Made by a program: the position numbers and the translations under genes. From Chitinophagaceae bacterium (GTDB lineage Bacteria; Bacteroidota; Bacteroidia; Chitinophagales; Chitinophagaceae), in NCBI GenBank assembly GCA_017307735.1, contig JAFKGR010000010.1:62001-126000 (forward strand): 64,000 bases of DNA. Reading direction: 5' to 3'. The stretch's first letter is position 1. The number at the start of each line of letters is the position of its first letter. Below, piece after piece: positions 17,771-27,014 of the stretch. Below the pieces are notes generated by a model, which saw nothing but the letters and a program-made list of their open reading frames with translations, was not told the DNA's origin and made no database searches.

Positions 17771-18418
17771 ATGGCTGACCATCCTTCTATTTCGGGTATT
17801 CGCAAAGTTTACCACAAGTTCCAGTTGAATGAGGCAGACGCACTGCCCGATCCCATCAGGCAATTTGAAAAGTGGTGGAATGATGCACTTGCATCAAATC
17901 CGGACGAGGTAAATGCAATGACGATTGCCACCTGTGATAAGCAGGGAAACCCCTCGGCGAGAACCGTTTTATTAAAAGCCATTCATGATGATGGATTTGT
18001 TTTTTATACCAATTATGAGAGCAGGAAAGGAAAAGAGTTAATTGCAAATCCTTCGGTGGCGTTATTGTTTTTTTGGAGAGAACTTGAACGACAAGTCAGA
18101 GTGGAAGGCCGCGCCTCAAAAATTTCACCAGAAGAAAGTGATGCTTATTTTATAACCCGCCCGGTCGAGAGCAGGTTGGGTGCATGGACATCGCCACAGA
18201 GCCAGGTGATACCCGGCAGAGATTTCCTTGAGAACAGGGAAAAAGAAATTGAAAGTAAATTTTCCGGAAAAGAAATTCCTCGTCCTGATTTCTGGGGCGG
18301 TTTTATTGTGGTGCCAAAGAGAATAGAATTCTGGCAGGGCAGGCCCGGAAGGCTGCACGACAGATTGTTGTATTCAAAAGAAGATGGCCTTTGGAAAATA
18401 GAGCGGTTGGCTCCCTGA
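17771..18418 (+). CDS. pdxH: Pyridoxamine/pyridoxine 5'-phosphate oxidase
   Basis: 215 residues, typical of PdxH. This FMN enzyme oxidises pyridoxamine or pyridoxine 5'-phosphate to pyridoxal 5'-phosphate, the last step of vitamin B6 synthesis and salvage. Supporting segments are NAMTIATCDKQGNPSARTVLLK, FVFYTNYESRKGKEL, VALLFFWRELERQVRVEGR, SRLGAWTSPQSQVI and the C-terminal EFWQGRPGRLHDRLLY. The next gene converges from the right with only one base between the two stops. Confidence 0.97.
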   Translation: MADHPSISGIRKVYHKFQLNEADALPDPIRQFEKWWNDALASNPDEVNAMTIATCDKQGNPSARTVLLKAIHDDGFVFYTNYESRKGKELIANPSVALLFFWRELERQVRVEGRASKISPEESDAYFITRPVESRLGAWTSPQSQVIPGRDFLENREKEIESKFSGKEIPRPDFWGGFIVVPKRIEFWQGRPGRLHDRLLYSKEDGLWKIERLAP

Positions 18419-18419
18419 A

Positions 18420-18563
18420 TTATTTTTTAGATTTTCCTGCGGGTTTTTCAGCAGGTTTATCTGCGGCCTGAATGACTGGTTTCTTTTTTCCAGCCGGTCT
18501 TTTATTGCCGAAGGAACCCATAAAAATTTTGCCCTTTTTTGTTTTTTTGTCTCCTTTTCCCAT
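18420..18563 (-). CDS. 30S ribosomal protein THX (Bacteroidota type)
   Basis: A 47-residue highly basic protein starting MGKGDKKTKKGKIFMGSFGN, which matches the small THX/bTHX family of Bacteroidota that binds the 30S head. The basic core ends near residue 25; the remaining 22 residues (Lys, Pro and Ala rich, ending AGKSKK) form an extra tail beyond most family members of 20-35 residues. The gene sits between pdxH and the HU terminator. Its own promoter must lie in the short gap after that terminator, or it depends on read-through. Confidence 0.85.
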   Translation of the reverse strand: MGKGDKKTKKGKIFMGSFGNKRPAGKKKPVIQAADKPAEKPAGKSKK

Positions 18564-18578
18564 CGTTATAATATTAAT

Positions 18579-18613
18579 AAAAAAGCAAGATACAAATTTT
18601 GCATCTTGCTTTT
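18579..18613 (-). terminator. Strong rho-independent terminator of the HU gene
   Basis: On the minus strand an 11-bp perfect stem (plus-strand arms AAAAGCAAGAT 18581-18591 and ATCTTGCTTTT 18603-18613) is followed by a T run (plus-strand A at 18579-18584). It lies about 20 bp past the HU stop. Confidence 0.9.
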
Positions 18614-18632
18614 AAGATTTTAAATCCAGTGG

Positions 18633-18902
18633 TCAGATTTTAGAAGATAGTTCTTTACCTGGTTTGAATCTTGCAACTTTCTTTGCTTTGATTTTAATCG
18701 TAGCACCAGTTTGAGGGTTGCGGCCATTGCGGGCAGCTCTCTTGCTGACAGAGAAGGTACCGAATCCTACCAGTGTAACTTTGTTGCCACCTTTCAGTGT
18801 TTTAGTTACAGCACCGGTGAAAGAATCTAAAGCAGCATTTGCCTGAGTCTTGGTGATACCTGCGTCTTCTGCCATCTTTGCGATTAATTCAGATTTGTTC
18901 AT
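18633..18902 (-). CDS. HU-family DNA-binding protein
   Basis: 89 residues, the standard length of HU beta. It starts MNKSELIAKMAEDAGITKTQ and carries the DNA-binding arm GFGTFSVSKRAARNGRNPQTG that inserts into the minor groove. It acts as a nucleoid architectural protein. It is flanked by a near-perfect -7 promoter box upstream and a strong terminator downstream, so it is a single-gene unit. Confidence 0.97.
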   Translation of the reverse strand: MNKSELIAKMAEDAGITKTQANAALDSFTGAVTKTLKGGNKVTLVGFGTFSVSKRAARNGRNPQTGATIKIKAKKVARFKPGKELSSKI

Positions 18903-18934
18903 GTTTTGAAATGTTTATATTTTTTTAAACGTGG

Positions 18935-18942
18935 CAAATATA
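18935..18942 (-). promoter_or_regulatory. -7 promoter box of the HU gene
   Basis: The minus strand reads TATATTTG, an exact TAnnTTTG box, 33 bp ahead of the HU start codon. No clear TTG is found 19-21 bp upstream. Confidence 0.55.
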
Positions 18943-19157
18943 TATGGTTTTTAATGTAAATAATGTTTTCTCAAAAATATTTTTACACTATTTTTCCTCG
19001 CAAAGCCGCAAGAATAAAGGGTCGTAGAAATCTCGGTTTTTTGGCATGCAGATTTTACGTTTGTTCACGCCCCTGTATTTGTTGTCTTCTTTTGAAATTG
19101 ATCTGTTTTCCGAAAAGAGCCTGTAAGACATACCACTGCGGTATTTCAGGCAAATTC

Positions 19158-19460
19158 TCAGATTTCTTCAAGCACAGTTTGAAAGAATAAAACGTGTTCT
19201 CCCCATTTGTCGCTGATATTTTTGTGGAGTTTTTGTTGCCTGATTTCAAGGTATTGATTCAGAAATCCCCGAGAGGGCAGGAACATCTGAAACACAACGG
19301 TGGCGCCATCTTCATCCGGATGTCCCAGAAGCCTGCTCAGCCGGTGATCCGCTTTATCATCACCGGGAAATAACATTGGAATCCATGTTTCCTGCATCCA
19401 GGCAAGCCATGCATCATAGACGGTGTGGGAAACTTTGAATGTAATATTTACTGTGTACAT
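19158..19460 (-). CDS. DUF4286 family protein
   Basis: A 100-residue cytoplasmic protein of the DUF4286 family, recognised by MYTVNITFKV at the start, the WLAWMQETWIPMLF helix and a ferredoxin-like alpha/beta pattern ending FFQTVLEEI. The function of the family is unknown. It starts 3 bp after the exonuclease III stop and is therefore probably cotranscribed with it. Confidence 0.8.
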   Translation of the reverse strand: MYTVNITFKVSHTVYDAWLAWMQETWIPMLFPGDDKADHRLSRLLGHPDEDGATVVFQMFLPSRGFLNQYLEIRQQKLHKNISDKWGEHVLFFQTVLEEI

Positions 19461-19463
19461 ACC

Positions 19464-20240
19464 TTAAAATTTAAAGGTTAGAACAACGGGGCAATGGTCG
19501 CTGTGTTTGATCTGGGGAAGAATCTTTGCATCCTCAACGTTGCTCCTGAGATTTTTTGTAAGGCTTATGTAGTCAATTCTCCAACCCTTGTTTTCAAGTC
19601 TTAGTGAGGGGCGCAACTGGTACCACCATGTATATTGATTGGGTTCCTGATTGATTAAGCGGAATCCGTCAAGAAAACCATGTTTAAAAAAGGTATCCAT
19701 CCAGGCTCTTTCTTCAGGCAGGAAACCCGAAGATTTTTTATTCCCTTTCGGATTATGAATGTCTATTTCTTTGTGGGCAATGTTGTAATCTCCGCAGATA
19801 ACCAGTTTTGTTTTCTTTTTCTTGAGTTGGGTTACATAGTGAAGAAAATCATCCAGCCAGTTGTATTTGAAATTTTGCCTTACCTCTCCCATGGTTCCTG
19901 AAGGGAAGTAGGCGCTGATTACACTCAGTTCTTTAAAATCTGCTCTGAGTACACGGCCTTCATTATCGCTGAGTTGATTGTGCTGGCCATATTCTACATC
20001 GTCGGGTTTGATGCGGGACAGAATGCCCACGCCGCTGTACCCTTTTTTCTGTGCCGGAAAAAGATAGGTTTGATATCCGAGTTTTTCGAAAACTTTTTTA
20101 TCGATATCCTTTTCCTGGGCTTTCAATTCCTGAAGGCAAATGATATCCGCCGGATCGGTTTTGAGCCAATCCAGAAAACCTTTGCGTACGGCGGCTCTGA
20201 TTCCGTTTACATTGTATGTTAATATACGTATATCCATCAC
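19464..20240 (-). CDS. xth: Exodeoxyribonuclease III / AP endonuclease
   Basis: 258 residues of the Mg-dependent endonuclease/exonuclease/phosphatase fold. Diagnostic motifs in order are YNVNGIRAA, ICLQELKAQ (metal Glu), YSGVGILSR, GDYNIAHKEIDIHNPKGN and the C-terminal HSDHCPVVLTF (catalytic Asp-His). It cuts abasic sites and degrades 3' ends during base-excision repair. Two adjacent ATG codons make the start ambiguous by one residue. It lies 12 bp downstream of the cobalamin part of metH on the same strand. Confidence 0.96.
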   Translation of the reverse strand: MMDIRILTYNVNGIRAAVRKGFLDWLKTDPADIICLQELKAQEKDIDKKVFEKLGYQTYLFPAQKKGYSGVGILSRIKPDDVEYGQHNQLSDNEGRVLRADFKELSVISAYFPSGTMGEVRQNFKYNWLDDFLHYVTQLKKKKTKLVICGDYNIAHKEIDIHNPKGNKKSSGFLPEERAWMDTFFKHGFLDGFRLINQEPNQYTWWYQLRPSLRLENKGWRIDYISLTKNLRSNVEDAKILPQIKHSDHCPVVLTFKF

Positions 20241-20252
20241 TGTTAGAGGTTG

Positions 20253-22955
20253 CTAAATGTCATAACCCAATTGCGGCCTTAACCATTTTTCTACTTCTCC
20301 AACCTGAATATTTTTGCGGTTTGCAAAATCCTCTACCTGGTCTTTGGAAATTTTTCCGACACCAAAATATTTGCTTTCCGGGTGCGCGATGTACCATCCG
20401 CATACTGAAGAAGCCGGATACATGGCCAGGGCATCTGTCAAAATTATTCCTGCCTTTTCAGTTGCGCGCAACAATTTAAAAAGTTTCCGTTTTTCGGTAT
20501 GGTCGGGACAGGCCGGATAGCCGGGCGCCGGGCGAATACCTGCATACATTTCCTTGATCAGTTCGTCATTTCTCAAAGTTTCATCTTTTGCATATCCCCA
20601 GAATTCCCGCCTTACACGCGCATGCATCATCTCTGCAAATCCTTCGGCCAACCGATCGGCAATTGCCTGCAAAATTATTTTATTGTAATCATCAGAATCT
20701 TTAATAAACTGTTCGAGGTAGGGTTCAATACCATGGATTGAAACAGCAAAAGCGCCCATGTAATCTCCGCCCCCCGGTTTTATGAAATCGGCAAGGGAAA
20801 GGTTGGGTTGCCCGGAAGCTTTTTTCATTTGCTGGCGCAAAAATTCAAGTCTTACTTTTTCTTCCGGAGTGGAAATGACTACCGAATCATCGGCAACGGC
20901 CTCAGCTTCCCAGATCCCGATAACACCATTGGCGGTAAGCCATTTCTCATCGATAATCTTTTTCAACAGCGCCTGTGCATCCTCAAAAAGTTTTGAGGCC
21001 GCCTCTCCCGTTACTTTATCCGTCAAAATCTGAGGAAATTTTCCGTGCAATTCCCATGCAATAAAAAACGGTTGCCAATCCAGAAACTTCACGATTTCCT
21101 TCAGGTCATAATCCGTGAAAGATTTTACACCGAGAAAGTTTGGTTTTACAGGTTGATAGTTTTCCCAGTTTGTTTTGAACTTATTCTTCCTGGCTTCTTC
21201 AAAAGAAACCATGGGTTTGTTGGCTCGTTTGTTTGCAAAATCTTCTCTCAGTTTTACATATTCCTCGTGTATGTCTTTCAGGTATTGCTTTTTGACTTCT
21301 TTATTGAGGAGATTCCCAACAACGGTTACACTTCTGCTTGCGTCAAGTACATGCACAACACCATTGTCGTATTCCGGGGCAATTCTGACAGCAGTGTGTA
21401 AACGGCTTGTGGTAGCGCCGCCGATGAGCAGTGGAATATCAAAATTGTTGCGCTTCATTTCTTTGGCCACATTCACCATCTCATCCAGAGAGGGTGTAAT
21501 CAATCCGCTCACACCGATCATTGCCGCATTAATTTCTTTGGCTTTTGCCAGAAGTTTTTCTGCAGGAACCATCACACCCATATCAATCACTTCATAACCG
21601 TTGCATCCGAGAACCACACCCACAATATTTTTTCCGATGTCGTGCACATCACCCTTCACAGTTGCCATCAGAATTTTGGCAGCGCCTTCTTCTTTTTCGG
21701 AAAGGATTCCTTTTGCAATATTTTCCTTTTTGAGTTTCTCTTTTTCAGCTTCAATAAACGGGAATAAATAGTTCACACTTTTTTTCATGACTCGAGCACT
21801 CTTTACCACCTGAGGTAAAAACATCTTTCCGCTCCCAAACAAATCACCTACCACATTCATGCCGTCCATCAGCGGCCCTTCAATGACGTCGAGGGGCTTG
21901 GGATATTTTTGTCTGGCCTCTTCGGTATCTGCTTCAACATAATCGGTAATACCATTGACGAGCGCATGGGCCAGTCTCTTTTCTACAGGTTCTTTTCTCC
22001 AGGATTCATCTTTTACCTGAACTTTCCCTTTCTGTTTTACCGTTTCGGCAAATGCCAAAAGCCTGTCTGTTGAGTCGGGATTTCTGTTAAGAATAACATC
22101 TTCAACTAAATCTTTAAGTTGAGGTTCGATTTGTTCATAAATCTGCAATTGGCCTGCGTTGACAATTCCCATATCCATTCCTGCTTTGATGGCATGATAC
22201 AGAAAAACAGAATGCATGGCTTCTCTTACGGCATTGTTTCCCCTAAATGAGAAAGAAAGATTGCTGACTCCACCGCTGACGTGTGTCAGGGGCATCAGCT
22301 TTTTCACTTCTTTTGTAGCTTCAATAAAATCTACAGCATTGTTATTGTGTTCTTCTATACCCGTAGCCACAGGAAAAATATTGAGATCGAAAATGATATC
22401 CTCCGGATCCATTCCCACTTTTTCAGTTAGAATCTTGTAAGCTCTTTTTGAAATTTCAATTCTTCTCGGAATATTGTCAGCCTGGCCTTTTTCGTCGAAT
22501 GCCATGACGATAACGGCTGCTCCAAAAGATTTGCAGATAAAAGCTTCATGAACGAATATCTCTTCACCCTCTTTCAGGGAAATGGAGTTAACGATGCATT
22601 TTCCCTGCACACACTTCAACCCGGCTTCGATGATGTGAAACTTTGATGAATCAATCATGATCGGGATTTTGGCGACATCAGGTTCTGATTGAAGAAGGTT
22701 TAGGAATTTGACCATGGCTTTTTCTCCGTCGAGCAATGCATCATCCATATTGACATCGAGCACCTGCGCTCCGTTTTCCACCTGCTGCCGTGCAACAGAC
22801 AATGCCTCTTCGTATTTTTCTTCTTTGATGAGCCGGTCAAATTTTTTTGAACCTGTGACATTGGTTCTTTCCCCGACATTCAGAAAAAGAGAATCGGGCC
22901 GGATGACGAGCGGTTCCAGGCCGGATAAGCGCAAAAAAGGATGTATGCTACTCAT
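20253..22955 (-). CDS. metH: Methionine synthase, folate-, cobalamin- and AdoMet-binding part of a split MetH
   Basis: 900 residues equivalent to E. coli MetH from the pterin domain on. The folate barrel is at about 15-300 ([26 protein letters not shown]), the cobalamin cap at about 320-420 and the B12 Rossmann domain has the axial-histidine motif DVHDIGKN near 435 and [16 protein letters not shown]. The reactivation domain ends the protein ([29 protein letters not shown]). The homocysteine-binding domain is missing and is encoded by the gene immediately upstream, 35 bp away and in another frame. Together they transfer methyl from methyltetrahydrofolate to homocysteine. Confidence 0.95.
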   Translation of the reverse strand: MSSIHPFLRLSGLEPLVIRPDSLFLNVGERTNVTGSKKFDRLIKEEKYEEALSVARQQVENGAQVLDVNMDDALLDGEKAMVKFLNLLQSEPDVAKIPIMIDSSKFHIIEAGLKCVQGKCIVNSISLKEGEEIFVHEAFICKSFGAAVIVMAFDEKGQADNIPRRIEISKRAYKILTEKVGMDPEDIIFDLNIFPVATGIEEHNNNAVDFIEATKEVKKLMPLTHVSGGVSNLSFSFRGNNAVREAMHSVFLYHAIKAGMDMGIVNAGQLQIYEQIEPQLKDLVEDVILNRNPDSTDRLLAFAETVKQKGKVQVKDESWRKEPVEKRLAHALVNGITDYVEADTEEARQKYPKPLDVIEGPLMDGMNVVGDLFGSGKMFLPQVVKSARVMKKSVNYLFPFIEAEKEKLKKENIAKGILSEKEEGAAKILMATVKGDVHDIGKNIVGVVLGCNGYEVIDMGVMVPAEKLLAKAKEINAAMIGVSGLITPSLDEMVNVAKEMKRNNFDIPLLIGGATTSRLHTAVRIAPEYDNGVVHVLDASRSVTVVGNLLNKEVKKQYLKDIHEEYVKLREDFANKRANKPMVSFEEARKNKFKTNWENYQPVKPNFLGVKSFTDYDLKEIVKFLDWQPFFIAWELHGKFPQILTDKVTGEAASKLFEDAQALLKKIIDEKWLTANGVIGIWEAEAVADDSVVISTPEEKVRLEFLRQQMKKASGQPNLSLADFIKPGGGDYMGAFAVSIHGIEPYLEQFIKDSDDYNKIILQAIADRLAEGFAEMMHARVRREFWGYAKDETLRNDELIKEMYAGIRPAPGYPACPDHTEKRKLFKLLRATEKAGIILTDALAMYPASSVCGWYIAHPESKYFGVGKISKDQVEDFANRKNIQVGEVEKWLRPQLGYDI

Positions 22956-22990
22956 TGATTCTTTTATTTCGTTTGTGCATTAATGTTATG

Positions 22991-24019
22991 CTAAGCTTTA
23001 ACTAATTCAGGAATAGGGCGTGGATGATATTTCTTCACGGCCTCTGCAATATGTCGTATATGTTCCGGTGTTGTACCACAACAACCTCCTACAATATTGA
23101 GAAATCCTTCTTTGGCCCATTCTTCAAGGAAGTGTGATGTCACCTCAGGCGTTTCGTCGTATTCTCCAAAAGCATTTGGCAGACCGGCGTTCGGATAAGC
23201 TGATGTGAAGCAGGGTGCAATGCCGCTCAACTCCTGAATGTATGGGCGCATTTCTTTAGCGCCTAACGCACAATTCAATCCAACGCTCAGGGGTTTAGCG
23301 TGTGAAACGGAAGTGAAGAAAGCTTCCAGCGTTTGCCCGCTTAATGTCCTGCCACTGGCATCGGTTATTGTACCACTAATCATTACCGGAAGTTCTTCTT
23401 TACCGGTGTCGTGAAAATATTTTTTGATGGCATAGATCGCTGCTTTGGCATTCAGCGTATCAAAAATGGTTTCTATCAATAGCAGGTCTGCACCGCCATC
23501 AGATAATCCGCGAATCTGATCGTAATAAGCATTTGAAACCTCATCAAAGGTCACGGTCCTGAACCCTGGATTATTGACATCGGGTGAAAGGCTCAGTGTT
23601 TTGTTGAGGGGTCCAATGGCTCCTGCAATAAATTTCGGGCCGGTATCCGGATTGTCTTTTTTAAATTTTTCAATTGCGTTCTTTGCACATTTAACGGCAG
23701 CTACATTCAATTCATAAGCCAGGCTTTGCATTTCATAATCGGCTTGGGATATGGCAGTGCTGTTAAAGGTATTGGTCTCGATAATATCAGCGCCTGCATT
23801 AAGATAAGACAGGTGAATGGATTCAATCACATCCGGACGTGTGATGCTCAGCAAATCATTGTCGCCCTTCAATAGTTTTTTGGAATCTTTAAACCTTTCA
23901 CCGCGAAAATCTTCTTCTGTCAGTTTGAACCCCTGGATTTGAGTTCCCATAGCGCCATCAATGATGAGAATGCGCTTTTCGAGCAAATCAACAATGGGAT
24001 GTGATTTCATTTGATTCAT
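22991..24019 (-). CDS. Homocysteine S-methyltransferase domain protein, N-terminal half of split MetH
   Basis: 342 residues forming the zinc homocysteine barrel of MetH. The start [18 protein letters not shown], the zinc ligand in [10 protein letters not shown] and the paired cysteines in [13 protein letters not shown] are all present. Alone it has no cobalamin or folate domain, so it should work with the 900-residue protein encoded next. Separate start, separate stop and a different frame argue for a true gene split, known in many Bacteroidota, rather than a sequencing frameshift. Confidence 0.95.
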   Translation of the reverse strand: MNQMKSHPIVDLLEKRILIIDGAMGTQIQGFKLTEEDFRGERFKDSKKLLKGDNDLLSITRPDVIESIHLSYLNAGADIIETNTFNSTAISQADYEMQSLAYELNVAAVKCAKNAIEKFKKDNPDTGPKFIAGAIGPLNKTLSLSPDVNNPGFRTVTFDEVSNAYYDQIRGLSDGGADLLLIETIFDTLNAKAAIYAIKKYFHDTGKEELPVMISGTITDASGRTLSGQTLEAFFTSVSHAKPLSVGLNCALGAKEMRPYIQELSGIAPCFTSAYPNAGLPNAFGEYDETPEVTSHFLEEWAKEGFLNIVGGCCGTTPEHIRHIAEAVKKYHPRPIPELVKA

Positions 24020-24023
24020 TTTT

Positions 24024-25181
24024 CTAAACGTTGATAATTTTTTTATTCTTTTTTTGCAATATCATTTTGAGCCAGACATAGCCGGCAATTCCGGAAATGA
24101 GAGATCCGCATAAAATGGATATTTTGGATTCTGTAATATGGGATTCGTCAGTGAATGCGAGAAGCGTTATAAAAATGGACATCGTAAAACCAATACCGGC
24201 CAATAATCCGATTCCCAAAACCTGATTCCATTTTACGCCTTCGGGCAATTTTGTCATTCCGGATTTCACTGAAAAAAAACTGAAAAGAAATATCCCGATG
24301 GGTTTCCCTAAAACCAATCCGAGAATAATTCCAAGGCTACTTGCCGTCAATAGTCCGGTATCCCATTGCGGGCCAAAAACAATGGCTGTATTTGCGAGAG
24401 CAAAAACGGGAAGTACAATCATTGCGACAGGAGCATGCAGCCACAATTGCGTTCTGTAGGATAAAGATTTTTTTGTTCCTTTCTGAAAGGGAAGAACAAA
24501 GGCCAGAAGGATTCCTGAAAGCGTAGCATGAACACCTGATTTGAACATGAAATACCACATGACTGCTCCCAAAAGCAGATAGATGTAAATGCTGTTTATT
24601 TTCAACCGGTTTAGCAAAAGCAAAATGCAAAACAAAACGGCAACCAGCGCCAGGCTTGTCCATGAAATATTTCCTGAATAAAACAGGGCAATTATCAATA
24701 TGGCTCCTAAATCGTCGATCACTGCAATGGCTGTCAGAAAAACTTTCAAAGGAAAAGAAACACTCTTTCCGAGAAGTGATAAAACACCGAGAGCAAAAGC
24801 GATGTCTGTGGCCATTGGAATTCCAAATCCATGGATGGTATTTGTGCCTGCATTTAAAGAAAGATAAATAATAACCGGGATAACCATACCGCCCAAAGCT
24901 GCAAAGACAGGCAGTAAACCTGTTCTGGGTGAAGATAATTCCCCGACCAACAATTCACGTTTTAGTTCCAGACCGATCATCAGGAAAAAAACGGCCATGA
25001 GTGCATCATTCACCCATTGCTCAATCGACATCATTCCGATGTGTGTGTGCCAGAAGGAAACGTAAGATTCGCCCAGAAAAGAAGAATTAGCTAATAACAA
25101 AGACAAAACGGTACAGGCAAGAAGAAGAGCACCACTCTTTTCACTCTCGTAAAACTGGCGAAATGTTTTTGTAATTCTCAT
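24024..25181 (-). CDS. nhaA: Na+/H+ antiporter NhaA
   Basis: 385 residues with about 11-12 membrane helices, as in E. coli NhaA (388). Hallmarks are [19 protein letters not shown], the unwound helix region [18 protein letters not shown] with the conserved TDIAFA, and the ion-binding aspartates in [19 protein letters not shown]. It exchanges cytoplasmic Na+ or Li+ for protons. Only 4 bp separate its stop from the metH start, so the transporter and methionine synthase genes are probably one transcript, with a leader of about 150 nt preceding nhaA. Confidence 0.96.
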   Translation of the reverse strand: MRITKTFRQFYESEKSGALLLACTVLSLLLANSSFLGESYVSFWHTHIGMMSIEQWVNDALMAVFFLMIGLELKRELLVGELSSPRTGLLPVFAALGGMVIPVIIYLSLNAGTNTIHGFGIPMATDIAFALGVLSLLGKSVSFPLKVFLTAIAVIDDLGAILIIALFYSGNISWTSLALVAVLFCILLLLNRLKINSIYIYLLLGAVMWYFMFKSGVHATLSGILLAFVLPFQKGTKKSLSYRTQLWLHAPVAMIVLPVFALANTAIVFGPQWDTGLLTASSLGIILGLVLGKPIGIFLFSFFSVKSGMTKLPEGVKWNQVLGIGLLAGIGFTMSIFITLLAFTDESHITESKISILCGSLISGIAGYVWLKMILQKKNKKIINV

Positions 25182-25330
25182 ATTTAAATGAAGCCTTTAT
25201 TGCAAGGGGCATCTGCACAGAAAAAATGATTGATAAACGAATCCGCATTTTGAGAGTAGGAACGTTTATTAGTTCAGTTCTGTTTTTCTGTTTCAGACGA
25301 GGTTGAACAATAAACAAATCCACCTCAGGC
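25182..25330 (-). promoter_or_regulatory. Long 5' leader of the nhaA-metH transcript with mutually exclusive pairings
   Basis: On the minus strand the segment AATAAACG (plus 25263-25270) can pair with GTTTATT upstream (plus 25309-25315, 7 bp) or with CGTTTAT downstream (plus 25233-25239, 7 bp), but not both. Arms GAGGT/ACCTC also occur near the 5' end. This arrangement is typical of riboswitch or attenuator leaders. I do not recognise a known class. Confidence 0.4.
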
Positions 25331-25333
25331 GCG

Positions 25334-25363
25334 CAAAAGTAGAGGAAATTGGCAAGAAAACAA
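25334..25363 (-). promoter_or_regulatory. nhaA-metH promoter
   Basis: The minus strand carries TTG (plus CAA 25361-25363), a 19-bp spacer and the exact -7 box TACTTTTG (plus 25334-25341), a full Bacteroidota promoter. The start codon is about 150 bp downstream. Confidence 0.65.
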
Positions 25364-25599
25364 AACCACGGTTGTTATCGTTGGTGATCCTGGCCGGGTA
25401 AAAATTGGACAACATGAAATTTACCAATTACCACTCAAATCTTCCATATAAATAAAAAATGTTATGGAAAATAGTTGTAAGGATTTATATTGTGAGCACA
25501 TAGTCCTCCAAATTTAACCTGGTAACTATGTATCGAATCATCCTGTTTTCAGGTAATTGATCTTTCATTCCAAAAAACTGATAAACAAAAATTTGAATT

Positions 25600-26973
25600 A
25601 TGAATAAGAGAATCAAACGTTCCCTGACGGCTCTTTGGGTTTGCCTGTTTTTTGCCGGAGGGTTTTCTTCGGCAGCTCAAACCTCTTTGAATTTCCCTAT
25701 TGAATATTATAAACTTCCCAACGGATTAAAAGTGGTTCTTTCGCAGGATAAAACCGCGCCGGTTGCATTGGTGGGGATTTATTATAATATTGGTTTTCGA
25801 ATTGAACCGAGAAGCCGTACGGGTTTTGCCCATCTGTTTGAGCACCTGATGTTTCAGGGGTCTAAAAACCTGGGCAAGATGGAATTTATCAAACTTGTGG
25901 AAGATAATGGTGGGGTATTAAATGGTTCTACCCGTTTTGATTTTACAAACTATTATGAGATAATCCCATCCAATACTCTTGAGACTATTTTGTGGGCGGA
26001 GGCAGACCGGATGAAAGGTCTTGACATTTCGCAGGACAACCTCACCAATCAACAGGGTGTTGTAAAAAATGAAGTAAAGGTGAATGTGCTCAACAGGCCT
26101 TATGGTGGATTCCCATGGTTGGATATGCCGCAATATGCCAACAGAAACTGGTACAATTCTCATAATTTTTATGGCGATTTGAAAGATATTGACGCCGCCA
26201 CTTTAAGCGAGGCTTCTGAATTTTTCAAAACCTATTATGCGCCGAACAATGCGGTACTGTCTATTTGTGGTGATTTTGATATCCCTCAGACGAAGGCGTG
26301 GATTGGCAAATATTTTGGAAATATTCCTTCTGTAAAATTGCCACCGAAACCTGATTTGAGTGAACCGCGACAAAATAAAGATCAGCGGTTTACCAAAGTG
26401 GATAGCCTTGCCAATAAACCAGCCATTGCAGTTGCCTATAAAATGCCCGGGAAAAATACACCTGAATATTTTGCAATGGGGTTGATAGACCAATTATTGG
26501 TACAGGGAAAGGACAGCAAATTGTACCAATATCTTGTGCAGGATAAGGGTTATACTTCAGTTGTGAACGGAGGGATCAATTACCTCGGAAACATGTTTGA
26601 TTATAACGGCCCAATGTTGTGGATGGCCGATTTTATTTATGATCCTTCCACCTCTCCTGATTCCATTATGGCTCAGTTTAACAAGGCAGTAAACTATCTT
26701 AATCGTTTACCGGAGTCGGATCTTAAATTGGCAAAAACGAAAATGAGATCATCATTATATGATTTGTTGGGATCAAACTGGGGTTTTGGCAGAATGGATT
26801 TGCTCGCTTCCTATGCTTTGTTTGACAATAATCCTGAGGAAGTGAATAAGCTCGTTTCCCGGTTTGACGATGTGACACCGGAAATGATAAAAAAAACCGT
26901 AAAGGAATATTTACGGCCGGGGAACAGAACAACATTGATCATTCAACCTGCATCCAAATCAAACCCTAAATAA
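25600..26973 (+). CDS. Zinc peptidase of family M16, catalytic member of a pair
   Basis: 457 residues with signal peptide (about 1-26, SSAAQ). The inverzincin motif HLFEH is at residues 78-82 and the distal metal ligand Glu158 (VKNEVK) lies at the expected 76-residue spacing, so the active site is intact. The second half is the inactive M16C-like domain. In related pairs (PqqL-like, periplasmic) the active protein works with a catalytically dead partner, here encoded 41 bp downstream. The substrates are probably short extracellular or periplasmic peptides; the sequence does not say which. Confidence 0.93.
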   Translation: MNKRIKRSLTALWVCLFFAGGFSSAAQTSLNFPIEYYKLPNGLKVVLSQDKTAPVALVGIYYNIGFRIEPRSRTGFAHLFEHLMFQGSKNLGKMEFIKLVEDNGGVLNGSTRFDFTNYYEIIPSNTLETILWAEADRMKGLDISQDNLTNQQGVVKNEVKVNVLNRPYGGFPWLDMPQYANRNWYNSHNFYGDLKDIDAATLSEASEFFKTYYAPNNAVLSICGDFDIPQTKAWIGKYFGNIPSVKLPPKPDLSEPRQNKDQRFTKVDSLANKPAIAVAYKMPGKNTPEYFAMGLIDQLLVQGKDSKLYQYLVQDKGYTSVVNGGINYLGNMFDYNGPMLWMADFIYDPSTSPDSIMAQFNKAVNYLNRLPESDLKLAKTKMRSSLYDLLGSNWGFGRMDLLASYALFDNNPEEVNKLVSRFDDVTPEMIKKTVKEYLRPGNRTTLIIQPASKSNPK

Positions 26974-27014
26974 TTGTTCTTTCTAAAGATTTAATCAATT
27001 TAAAAGCAACAATA

